From contig JAITNZ010000007.1 in assembly GCA_031290205.1 (NCBI GenBank), forward strand, positions 1-9,916: a stretch of 9,916 nt of DNA, written 5' to 3'. Both the position numbers and the translations under genes were made by a program. Numbering within the stretch: position 1 is the first letter of the stretch; each line of letters starts with the position of its first letter. Below, one piece after another: positions 4,621 to 9,916 of this stretch. This DNA is from Spirochaetaceae bacterium (GTDB lineage Bacteria > Spirochaetota > Spirochaetia > Treponematales > Breznakiellaceae). The notes beneath the pieces were generated by a model. It was given only the letters and a program-made list of their open reading frames with translations. It did no database searches and was not told the origin of the DNA.

Positions 4621-6718
4621 ACTTTCTAAACTCGGCATCGAATTCTTTCTTTTGATTTTTATCCAAAACTTTTATTATACCTTCAATCAATTCATTGAAT
4701 CTGTATTCGTCGAACATTTTCCGGACACTATCGTTTACACTTATAACAGCAATACATTCTTTGTATATCGCCTTAAATTCAGCAAACTGTTTTTTGTCTA
4801 ATTTTTTCCCCAACAATGGGACCAACCTCTGTCGTATTGCGACCATTTGCTGCCCTGCCGACACCTGCTCTTCGTAAGCTTTCTGCTGTGCCGCCACCTG
4901 CTCTTCGTGGGCTTTCTGCTGTGCCGCCGCTTGTTCTTGTTTTTCGAGGTCTTTTTGTTTGGCCGTTCCCGTATCCATCCACTCGCGTTCGTACTGTGTA
5001 TACACCCCTGCCTTTTTACCGTTCTTGTTATAGTAGTCGTCGCAGGGGACAGCATCATCACCTAATGAAACGCCGCTACCGATGGTCACGCTCGTCAGTT
5101 CATTGCCGGAAAACGCCCAGTCCCCGATGGACGTAACGCTGTCCGGTATGACCACGCTCGTCAGTTTATTGCGGTCAAACCCTGAAAGATAGGTAACGCC
5201 ATTGCCAAGGGTAAGCTCCGTCAGTTGATTACTGGAAAACGCGCTGTTTCCGATGTACGTAACGCTGTCCGGTATGACCACGCTCGTCAGTTCATTGCCG
5301 GAAAACGCGCGCCATCCGATGAACGTAACGCTGTCCGGTCTGGTCACGCTCGTCAGTTCATTGCCGGAAAACGCGCTGTATCTGATGTTTGTCACACTGT
5401 CCGGTATGACCACGCTCGTCAGTTTATTGCCGGAAAACGCGTTGTTTCCGATGTACGTAACGCTGTCCGGTATAACAACGCTTGTTAAATACCCATAGCC
5501 ATTTTCCGACGAAAACATTCCATCGCTGATAGCTGTGATGCCTTTGCCGATGGTCACGCTCGTCAGTTGATTGTCGGAAAACGCGCGCCACCCGATGCAC
5601 GTAACGCTGTCCGGTATGGTCACGCTCGTCAGTTGATTGCCGGAAAACGCGCTGCCTCCGATGTACGTAACGCTGTCCGGTATGACCACGCTCGTCAGTT
5701 TATTGCCGGAAAACGCATTGTTTCCAATGGCAGTCACCGTGTTCGGGATGAGCAGACGCTCTATCTTGTCGGAGATGCCCCTTGTCCCATTGTCCCACGC
5801 TGTACTCAGTTTGCTGGATATGTATTTGACCGTCAGACCGTTCACCTTTTCCGGTATTCGCACGGCAACGGCGCTGCCGGCATAGCCGGTAATGTCCGCG
5901 CCGTAGCGGGTTTCCAGATACGTGAACTCCCCGGATTCTTTCGGCGCCCGGTATTTCAGGTCAACCGCATAGGTTCCCGCCTTCCGGTCGTTGCAGAAGT
6001 AGTCGTAGTGCAGGTTGCTTCCGCGCTCCCCGATGTTTGCTGTATGGTTCCATTTATAGTAGTCGTCTTCCTCGATAAAAGCGGACCAGTTGAAAACGCA
6101 ATGCACGCCCAGGGTAACGCTGGTCAGTTGCTTGTTCCGGGCAAAAGCGTAGTTTCCTATAACTGTGCTGCCTGAGACTGTGATTTTTGCCAGCATATTG
6201 TGCGAAAACGCCAGCGCTCCGATGGATGTAACACTGGCGGGAATGGTAATAGCCGCCAGACTGTTTTCGTAGAACGCCAGCGCTTCGATGGATGTAACAC
6301 CGGCGGGAATGGTGATAGCCGCCAGACTGTTTTCGTAGAACGCCCGGGCCCCGATGATTTCCACGCTGCCGGGAATCGTCACCTTTGTCAGTTTGTTGCC
6401 GGCAAATGCGCCATCAGCGCTGCCATAAGAAAGATTGCCGTTACTGTCCACCTTCGCCCCCACGATGGTCTTTACGCCCTCCGGGATGGTTACTTCCGTC
6501 AGGTTCATCTTGGCAAATGCGCCCTGTCCAATCGCCGTTACCGGCTTGCCGCCGATGGCGGCCGGTATCTTGATTGCCGTGTCCCAGCCCACATACTTGG
6601 TGATGGTCACGCCGCCATACGCCTCGTCCGGCGCCGTCTCGAAGTCGCTCTCTGCATTTTGAGCAAACCCGTAAAAACAAAAGCAAAACAACATAAAAAA
6701 CGTCATTAATCTTTTCAT
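4619..6718 (-). CDS. Secreted BspA-like leucine-rich-repeat protein
   Basis: 699 residues from the ATG at 6716-6718, chosen because AAAGGAG lies six bases upstream and a clean signal peptide follows (MKRLMTFFMLFCFCFYGFAQ). There are two BspA-type blocks. The first opens with GVTITKYVGWDTAIKIPAAI and has about five repeats around LAAITIPAGVTSIEALAFYE; it ends near a DDYYKWN / RKAGTY segment. The second opens near GADITGYAG and has about eleven 20-26 residue units, mostly LTSVVIPDSVTYIGNNAFSG-like, ending at a DDYYNKNGKKAGVY segment. Then comes an E/Q/K/A-rich coiled coil (EEQVAAQQKAYEEQVSAGQQ) and a roughly 75-residue helical C-terminus. Such proteins are exported and bind host proteins or other bacteria; no membrane anchor or sorting signal is visible. 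One repeat reads TRPDSV where the others have TIPDSV. An in-frame ATG at 6781 could add 21 residues. It probably shares a transcript with the P-loop gene upstream. Confidence 0.88.
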   Translation of the reverse strand: MKRLMTFFMLFCFCFYGFAQNAESDFETAPDEAYGGVTITKYVGWDTAIKIPAAIGGKPVTAIGQGAFAKMNLTEVTIPEGVKTIVGAKVDSNGNLSYGSADGAFAGNKLTKVTIPGSVEIIGARAFYENSLAAITIPAGVTSIEALAFYENSLAAITIPASVTSIGALAFSHNMLAKITVSGSTVIGNYAFARNKQLTSVTLGVHCVFNWSAFIEEDDYYKWNHTANIGERGSNLHYDYFCNDRKAGTYAVDLKYRAPKESGEFTYLETRYGADITGYAGSAVAVRIPEKVNGLTVKYISSKLSTAWDNGTRGISDKIERLLIPNTVTAIGNNAFSGNKLTSVVIPDSVTYIGGSAFSGNQLTSVTIPDSVTCIGWRAFSDNQLTSVTIGKGITAISDGMFSSENGYGYLTSVVIPDSVTYIGNNAFSGNKLTSVVIPDSVTNIRYSAFSGNELTSVTRPDSVTFIGWRAFSGNELTSVVIPDSVTYIGNSAFSSNQLTELTLGNGVTYLSGFDRNKLTSVVIPDSVTSIGDWAFSGNELTSVTIGSGVSLGDDAVPCDDYYNKNGKKAGVYTQYEREWMDTGTAKQKDLEKQEQAAAQQKAHEEQVAAQQKAYEEQVSAGQQMVAIRQRLVPLLGKKLDKKQFAEFKAIYKECIAVISVNDSVRKMFDEYRFNELIEGIIKVLDKNQKKEFDAEFRK
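5080..5760 (-). repeat. 66-base tandem coding repeats of the second leucine-rich block
   Basis: The DNA repeats with a period of 66 bases (22 codons), for instance the plus-strand phrase AACGCTGTCCGGTATGACCA recurring at about 5268, 5461 (variant) and 5669. One unit is shorter (20 codons, FDRNK) and one is longer (26 codons, SSENGYGY). Near-identity between several units implies recent duplication or gene conversion, and makes copy number changes by slippage or recombination plausible. Confidence 0.85.
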
Positions 6719-6795
6719 TTGAAGCTCCTTTGTGCTTTCAATCACGCTGAATATTCCCGTAAACAATTCTTTCTTTTTCATTTTATATCCTTTTT
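6719..6795 (-). promoter_or_regulatory. Leader of the BspA-like gene with a second in-frame start
   Basis: Two start sites compete in the same frame. The upstream ATG (6779-6781) has AAAAAAGGA six bases ahead; the downstream ATG (6718) has AAAGGAG. The first would put 21 residues (MKKKELFTGIFSVIESTKEL plus Q) in front of the signal peptide, which is unusual for export. A weak hairpin, GTG (6743-6745) with CAC (6732-6734), lies directly next to the second ribosome site, as at two other genes of this cluster. Confidence 0.45.
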
Positions 6796-6809
6796 TCGCG
6801 GTAAAATCC

Positions 6810-7241
6810 TTAAGTATGTGTAATAATTTCAAGAATTCTATAGCAATCATAGAGATTGGTCTCGAAAGCCGGCATAAAATCCGAACGAATCGTTTTTTCA
6901 ACAACCTTGTATGTGCCAGGGCCCATTTTGCCAAAAATTCCAAAATTATCATTGTTACAAGCGCATACTAATATGTCGCATTGTTGCGCCGTGTACTCCT
7001 TTATCGCATCCTCAAGAGGTTTCTTGTCATCACCCATTGTAAAGAACGCTATTTTTTTGCGTTTAGCTGTTTTCTTGTCTTTATACGACAGAATATCAGA
7101 AAAATCACGCTGTTTAAGATTGCCGACATGCTCAAAACACTTACCCATCCCGCCATTTACGAGAATGATTTTTTCATAAATCAAATGCAACGTTGCCGTT
7201 TTGCCGTGATTTGATTCGCCTTTTAAAACAATAATTTTCAT
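6810..7241 (-). CDS. Small P-loop NTPase-like protein of unknown function
   Basis: 143 residues. The protein opens MKIIVLKGESNHGKTATLHL, a strand followed by a perfect Walker A motif G-x4-G-K-T (G8 to T15). Later strands KKIAFFTMGDD and CDILVCACNNDNFG could supply the Walker B side, although no canonical D-E pair is seen. There is no signal peptide or membrane segment, so it should be cytoplasmic. I do not recognise a named family: the length fits a minimal ATPase/GTPase or nucleotide kinase-like fold. The ATG at 7239-7241 has AAAGGAG at a six-base spacing, preceded directly by a GAAA-loop hairpin. It sits 28 bases before the leader of the BspA-like gene and 63 bases after a lipoprotein gene, all on the same strand, so co-transcription is likely. 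A cytoplasmic NTPase between secreted proteins is unusual. Confidence 0.75.
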   Translation of the reverse strand: MKIIVLKGESNHGKTATLHLIYEKIILVNGGMGKCFEHVGNLKQRDFSDILSYKDKKTAKRKKIAFFTMGDDKKPLEDAIKEYTAQQCDILVCACNNDNFGIFGKMGPGTYKVVEKTIRSDFMPAFETNLYDCYRILEIITHT

Positions 7242-7247
7242 CTAATA

Positions 7248-7267
7248 CTCCTTTGCGCTTTCGCACA
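7248..7267 (-). promoter_or_regulatory. GAAA-loop hairpin abutting the ribosome site of the P-loop gene
   Basis: TGTGC-GAAA-GCGCA (7254-7267 on the minus strand) forms a five-pair stem with one G-U pair, and its last base is the first A of AAAGGAG. The same element occurs at 7937-7956 with a C in place of the U, so pairing is kept. It could tune ribosome access. Confidence 0.55.
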
Positions 7268-7304
7268 TCGTTTAAGGTTTACGACGTTGTGCCGTCCCTC
7301 ATTA

Positions 7305-7559
7305 TTATTTTTTATTAACTTTAACTTTTACAGCCAATGCCTGACTGTCTTTGTCTCGTAATATATATTCAACGGCAATCTCCTCTGCGGACATGTTCGT
7401 TTTTTCTGCGACTTCCTTCATAACCAGTTCGGTAATCTCTTCATCACTTGCTCTTAACAAAGCCTTCATCGAAGTGTTTTCATCAAGAGTAAGCGGCTGT
7501 TTGCTACAACCAACTACCAATAAAGTTACGCCCATTGCAATCCCTAAAATCACTCTCAT
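7305..7559 (-). CDS. Small putative lipoprotein
   Basis: 84 residues. It has a short signal peptide, MRVILGIAMGVTLLVVGC, with the lipobox L-V-V-G-C (lipidated Cys18), then SKQPLTLDENTSMKALLRAS and a helical segment DEEITELVMKEVAEKTNMSA. It ends in a strand-like ALAVKVKVNKK. It should be anchored in the inner or outer membrane facing the periplasm. No family is recognised. The ATG overlaps the stop of the previous lipoprotein gene as ATGA and has a strong AAGGAGG site seven bases upstream, so the two are translated together and probably function together. Confidence 0.8.
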   Translation of the reverse strand: MRVILGIAMGVTLLVVGCSKQPLTLDENTSMKALLRASDEEITELVMKEVAEKTNMSAEEIAVEYILRDKDSQALAVKVKVNKK

Positions 7560-7930
7560 TTGCTTGCCTCCTTAAATGCTTTCGATAAATCATCTGCCGA
7601 CAGATACCCTGTATATTTATAACCACCATCGAAAAAGCTTATTTCAACAGCAGCTTTACCATTACCAAGCACAACAATGTTTTCTTTTTTGTTCACTATA
7701 GTAAACAATAAGTTATCCGAAGAGAAATCATCATTATTTTTAATTTTTTCCATGTCCCGCCAATTCTTTAAGCTCACTGCTGCATCGTATACCGTGTCAC
7801 TCATGAGCGATATGTAACTGTGAATAACCTTTTCGCCATTTTCATTAACAGTTACTACCGTTAAAACATCACCGCATCCCATGAGAAACAGCGAAAACAC
7901 TCCTATTACAAACCAAACGGTTTTTTTCAT
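7556..7930 (-). CDS. Putative lipoprotein
   Basis: 124 residues. The signal peptide MKKTVWFVIGVFSLFLMGC has the lipobox F-L-M-G-C (Cys19). The mature part has alternating strands (DVLTVVTVNENGEKVIHSYI, LLFTIVNKKENIVVLGNGKA, AVEISFFDGGYKYTGYL) and a C-terminal helix (SADDLSKAFKEASK), suggesting a small beta-rich periplasmic domain. No named family is recognised. It is the first gene of the cluster running down to the BspA-like gene: its stop overlaps the next lipoprotein start by four bases. The ATG has AAAGGAG six bases upstream within a conserved hairpin leader. Confidence 0.8.
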   Translation of the reverse strand: MKKTVWFVIGVFSLFLMGCGDVLTVVTVNENGEKVIHSYISLMSDTVYDAAVSLKNWRDMEKIKNNDDFSSDNLLFTIVNKKENIVVLGNGKAAVEISFFDGGYKYTGYLSADDLSKAFKEASK

Positions 7931-7936
7931 CTAAAA

Positions 7937-7990
7937 CTCCTTTGCGCTTTCGCGCACCATTTTTATAAGCGCCCCTACGAGCGGCTTCTT
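7937..7990 (-). promoter_or_regulatory. Conserved leader of the lipoprotein gene: two hairpins and ribosome site
   Basis: Next to the start, TGCGC-GAAA-GCGCA (7943-7956) is a perfect five-pair stem with a GNRA-type tetraloop, running directly into AAAGGAG (7937-7943). Further upstream (7967-7990) an imperfect hairpin contains AGAAGC-CG-CTCGT, which recurs as AGAAGC-TA-CTCGT upstream of the lipoprotein gene that starts at 9682, at a similar distance (about 47 and 53 bases from the ATG). I see no clear -10/-35 pair here. Confidence 0.5.
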
Positions 7991-8008
7991 CCACGCCGCA
8001 TCGCGGCG

Positions 8009-8028
8009 AAAAACACCTTGCCGAAGTG
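8009..8028 (-). terminator. Weak terminator after the membrane protein gene
   Basis: On the minus strand CACTT-cggca-AGGTG (five pairs, one G-U) is followed by five T residues, about 22 bases past the stop of the membrane protein gene. Just beyond it, CGCCGC-ATC-GCGGCG (7994-8008) forms a strong six-pair hairpin without T residues in the right place. Together they probably separate the two transcripts. Confidence 0.45.
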
Positions 8029-8049
8029 CTCCATGCACGCAGGTAGCAG

Positions 8050-8472
8050 CTACTGTCCCGGCATTTTTTCTTCTTGTTTTTCAGGCTTAACGATCAAGCC
8101 GGCAAGCAAGAGCAAAAATCCGGCAACAAGATATATAACGGCGGCAATATAGTTATTTAGTGGAAATAAAAAACAACCGCAAATGAAAGTTAATAGACCA
8201 AGAATGATCGTCTTCAATTTTGCTGGTTTCTTGTCCGAGCCGACAATTCCTAAAACGCCGGCAATTATTACAACTACGAAACTGCCAATTAACCTAATCA
8301 TTAACATTGATGTATCACTAATTGCTGACGCAGCGCCTTTTGAATCATTAGACAATACTTTTCCAGCAGCAGAAACAGCTCCGCCAACCCAGCTTCCAAA
8401 AAAACCTACTGTTGCCCAAATCAATCCAACAATTAAAGCAATAATACATAAAACCTTAGCTGCCATTTTCAT
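8050..8472 (-). CDS. Small four-helix integral membrane protein
   Basis: 140 residues from the ATG at 8470-8472, chosen for the ATAGGAG site with seven-base spacing. Four hydrophobic segments are visible at about 4-27, 57-78, 87-104 and 108-128, with a G/A/S-rich loop between the first two (SWVGGAVSAAGKVLSNDSKG) and a charged tail KPEKQEEKMPGQ. The basic loop SDKKPAKLK between helices 2 and 3 and the basic start of the tail point to the cytoplasm by the positive-inside rule, although both cannot be on the same side if all four helices span, so the topology is unsettled. I do not recognise a function; similar small membrane proteins of unknown role are common in Treponema. A 25-codon ORF directly upstream overlaps its start. 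Confidence 0.78.
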   Translation of the reverse strand: MKMAAKVLCIIALIVGLIWATVGFFGSWVGGAVSAAGKVLSNDSKGAASAISDTSMLMIRLIGSFVVVIIAGVLGIVGSDKKPAKLKTIILGLLTFICGCFLFPLNNYIAAVIYLVAGFLLLLAGLIVKPEKQEEKMPGQ

Positions 8473-8546
8473 TTTCGTTCTCCTATAAAACTTGCGTATA
8501 ATGTCCGCCGACAAAATTTATAAATGCCATACTGGTATTTTATCAT
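8469..8546 (-). CDS. 25-residue upstream ORF coupled to the membrane protein gene
   Basis: The ATG at 8544-8546 is preceded by AGGAGGG at about eight bases, one of the best ribosome sites in the window. It encodes MIKYQYGIYKFCRRTLYASF plus IGERK, and its TGA overlaps the membrane protein ATG as ATGA. The ribosome site lies in the loop of a small hairpin (TTACC / GGTAA, 8552-8568). The peptide is basic and aromatic-rich with no regulatory codon run that I can see. It could be a coupling leader or a functional small protein. It could also be chance, but the strong site together with the exact overlap argues against that. Confidence 0.5.
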   Translation of the reverse strand: MIKYQYGIYKFCRRTLYASFIGERK

Positions 8547-8974
8547 AATTATTACCCTCCTAAGGTAAGTTTTTTGCGTTTTAATGTCTTCGCCTGACTA
8601 ATATATTAACCGTCTCTAAGAGATAGTTTCTTCTACATCGCTTAAACCGATGCAAAATACAAAAAATGTTTTAGCGCCCGCACGGATGCAGGGGCTTTTT
8701 CACTATTTTTTTTCTGTACGCTCAATTCTACAGATGAACCCGATAATGACTTTACGAATAGGTGTTCGGTAAAGTCATTGAATTATCATAAATACGATAA
8801 TTCTTGACATAAATCATCAAAATATTTTCCGTCACCTCCTTAATCAGGAGAAAAAAAGCATCATAACACTCAGCAATTATTCTTCACTCCAGCATTTGTC
8901 ATTCCTAACTCTCGCTGCAGCACAGCGGCGGCACAACTATCGCTACTTGAACGCGGGGGTGTTTTATACGTAAA
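8547..8974. other. Gene-poor stretch between the membrane protein and lipoprotein genes
   Basis: About 430 bases with no supportable gene. It holds the ribosome site of the 25-codon ORF (8557-8563), a short palindrome TCTCTAAGAGA (8613-8623), a hairpin CATCG / CGATG (8636-8652), a weak stem before T residues on the plus strand (around 8674-8700), and two adjoining perfect hairpins described separately. A minus-strand AAGGAGGTGA at about 8833-8843 is a near-perfect ribosome site but no ORF starts at the right distance. Its presence suggests a gene that has been lost or a very short peptide. Confidence 0.5.
8745..8803. repeat. Two adjoining perfect inverted repeats
   Basis: AATGACTTTAC (8745-8755) pairs without mismatch with GTAAAGTCATT (8769-8779) around a 13-base loop. 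The very next base starts GAATTATC (8780-8787), which pairs perfectly with GATAATTC (8796-8803) around eight bases. Neither is followed by a T-run, so they are not ordinary terminators. They could be an operator, an RNA structure or the scar of a small mobile element. Confidence 0.6.
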
Positions 8975-9682
8975 TTATTGTTTTACAAATGGTTCTCCAT
9001 TACCATCTCCTGCTATTTCTAAATTACTCTCATTGATGGTGTAAGCCATTGGAGGAAAATTATATGTCCAAGGGACCCATGAACCATTCTCCCACTGATG
9101 AGTTGCCATTATTGTTATGGTTGTTTCTGTATAATCAAAGGTTCCTTTAGCGTTATTAGTTCCTTCAATTATTACTGTAAAGGTGTTTCCGCTAAAAACC
9201 CAAAGTTTTACCGTCTTTCCATCGCCGTTCCAGCCCTTCCAAGATCCTTCAAATGGGGAAACCTCTTCTAAATCCGGAATAGTAACCGTTCCCCCGCTAT
9301 CTGTGTGTATGGCTTCAGTAAAGGTTATAGCCGCTTCAGCATTTTCAGCATTGTTCTTTCCCACAAATGGTTGAATGCCGGGGGTGCTTGATATGAAAGT
9401 CAACTCTGTATCAGTTACTTCAACAGTGCCCTTGCTAATCTCTACGCCCTTTTGCGTAATTCTATAGCTCCACGTTCCAACACCGACGGACGCTAATGCT
9501 GAAGCCGCGACATCCCTTGAAAGGGTTAATTCTGTAGCGTTTTCGCCTGCCCCTCCTTTAAAGGTGAGCTTTTGAGTTTTTGTGCTTGGAGTGTTGTTTG
9601 TCGGGTTATCACAACCAACAAGCGCTATCCCGAAGACAAGCGCCATCGCCACCATTCCCGCTAAAAATATTTTCTTATTCAT
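8975..9682 (-). CDS. Treponema-style lipoprotein with C-terminal beta domain
   Basis: 235 residues. The signal peptide MNKKIFLAGMVAMALVFGIALVGC has the lipobox A-L-V-G-C (Cys24), followed by an N/T/P-rich spacer DNPTNNTPSTKTQKL. The first part (about 40-130) is strand-rich and includes LTLSRDVAASALASVGVGTW. The C-terminal 90 residues begin FEGSWKGWNGDGKTVKLWVF and end AYTINESNLEIAGDGNGEPF, a W-K-G start and alternating strands like the small lipocalin-like or beta-barrel domains found in many spirochaete lipoproteins. The protein should sit in a membrane leaflet; ligand and role are unknown. The ATG at 9680-9682 has AAAGGA eight bases upstream. There is no close neighbour downstream, so it is likely monocistronic. 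Confidence 0.82.
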   Translation of the reverse strand: MNKKIFLAGMVAMALVFGIALVGCDNPTNNTPSTKTQKLTFKGGAGENATELTLSRDVAASALASVGVGTWSYRITQKGVEISKGTVEVTDTELTFISSTPGIQPFVGKNNAENAEAAITFTEAIHTDSGGTVTIPDLEEVSPFEGSWKGWNGDGKTVKLWVFSGNTFTVIIEGTNNAKGTFDYTETTITIMATHQWENGSWVPWTYNFPPMAYTINESNLEIAGDGNGEPFVKQ

Positions 9683-9689
9683 AGAAATT

Positions 9690-9748
9690 TCCTTTGCGGT
9701 CTATCCCGCCGTTTATATTTTTTTAGCCGCTCATACGAGTAGCTTCTC
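9690..9748 (-). promoter_or_regulatory. Leader of the lipoprotein gene: conserved hairpins and ribosome site
   Basis: GCGG-gataga-CCGC (9696-9709) is a perfect four-pair stem that runs directly into AAAGGA, the same arrangement as at 7937 and 7248 but with a different stem sequence. Upstream (about 9724-9745) AGCTACTC-gtat-GAGCGGCT forms an eight-position stem with one mismatch and one G-U pair, similar to the element at 7967-7990. TATAAA (about 9713-9718) could be a -10 box; I see no good -35. Confidence 0.45.
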
Positions 9749-9870
9749 TTTCTTTTTGTTTAATATCAGGGAAAAAAACGTATCCTTCAGGCTACTAGGG
9801 AGGGTGAAAACTTTGCCTGCCAGATTGCCCCCTGGATCCCTCGAACAGCTCGTTAAACTGCCCAAACAGC

Positions 9871-9899
9871 AAAAAACACGCCTCGCGAAAGGACGTGTT
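9871..9899 (-). terminator. Terminator of a minus-strand gene beyond the right edge
   Basis: On the minus strand ACACG and CGTGT pair (9894-9898 with 9876-9880), with further weak pairing toward a TTTCGC-containing loop, followed by TTTTTT. This fits the end of a gene lying to the right of the window. Between here and 9750 I see no supportable gene: a plus-strand open frame there has no convincing start or family pattern. Confidence 0.6.
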
Positions 9900-9916
9900 G
9901 CATATAGAGAATAAAA

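Noticed and set aside
5060..5760. Tandem repeats that might be a CRISPR array
   Set aside because: The period is 66 bases without unique spacers and every unit encodes a leucine-rich-repeat segment.
5225..6175. Long plus-strand open frames with repeated GKRA-SD-RNAVRY motifs opposite the BspA-like gene
   Set aside because: They are the antisense image of the 66-base leucine-rich repeats; repeats with a period divisible by three keep all frames open. They lack ribosome sites, and the minus-strand frame has a signal peptide and a known family.
2767..8053. The 13-base word AGGTAGCAGCTAC near the ends of two genes (2767-2779 and 8041-8053)
   Set aside because: One shared 13-mer in 10 kb is about what chance would give, and the flanks do not match. 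The copy at 2767 is better explained as one arm of a terminator-like hairpin.
8804..8832. TTGACA at 8804-8809 as a plus-strand promoter
   Set aside because: No acceptable -10 box lies 16-18 bases downstream and no plus-strand gene follows.
8780..8850. Possible peptide after the AAGGAGGTGA site on the minus strand
   Set aside because: The nearest ATG is about 17 bases away and gives only 21 codons that run through both hairpins, so the spacing does not support translation.
9582..9914. Plus-strand open frame of about 110 codons at the right edge
   Set aside because: It overlaps the lipoprotein signal region antisense, has no family pattern, and the only start near its unique part (a GTG close to 9805) lies directly on a purine run without spacing. 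A minus-strand terminator lies within it.

Overview
The window looks like a piece of a chromosome from a host-associated spirochaete, most likely a Treponema of the gut or termite-gut type. The pointers are a BspA-type leucine-rich-repeat surface protein, several small Treponema-style lipoproteins with V-G-C or M-G-C lipoboxes, a giant 2-hydroxyacyl-CoA dehydratase/activase-type protein, and many toxin-antitoxin remnants. The assignment to Treponema is inference from protein style. There is no rRNA, tRNA or marker gene here to fix it.

Layout. Bases 1-871 hold the 3' end of a GC-rich plus-strand gene for a 2-hydroxyacyl-CoA dehydratase-family protein. Every other credible complete gene is on the minus strand. 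Bases 817-1850 are a mosaic: two arrays of a short hairpin-bearing repeat, a second copy of the dehydratase 3' end, and between them a broken BrnT/BrnA module. Bases 1864-2619 hold two more damaged two-gene modules, MNT/HEPN and HicB/HicA, in which the first gene is intact and the second is a stub. Bases 2809-4539 are an AT-rich GmrSD-type (DUF262 plus DUF1524) nuclease, a predicted anti-phage restriction protein.

Bases 4619-7930 form a compact minus-strand cluster read right to left: two small lipoproteins joined by an ATGA overlap, a small P-loop protein, and a secreted BspA-like protein with two leucine-rich-repeat blocks and a helical tail. Bases 8050-8546 hold a four-helix membrane protein preceded by a 25-codon ORF whose stop overlaps its start. 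Bases 8975-9682 encode another lipoprotein, and a terminator at the right edge belongs to a minus-strand gene outside the window.

The most interesting signals are these. (1) The repeat family at 817-1046 and 1602-1830 keeps its hairpin through compensatory base changes, carries stop codons for adjoining genes, and supplies new protein tails on both strands. (2) Three different toxin-antitoxin modules are broken within 1.7 kb, each in its second gene. (3) A small hairpin sits directly against the Shine-Dalgarno sequence of three or four genes on the right side. (4) The lipoprotein / P-loop / BspA cluster is an undescribed gene set that may work together at the cell surface.
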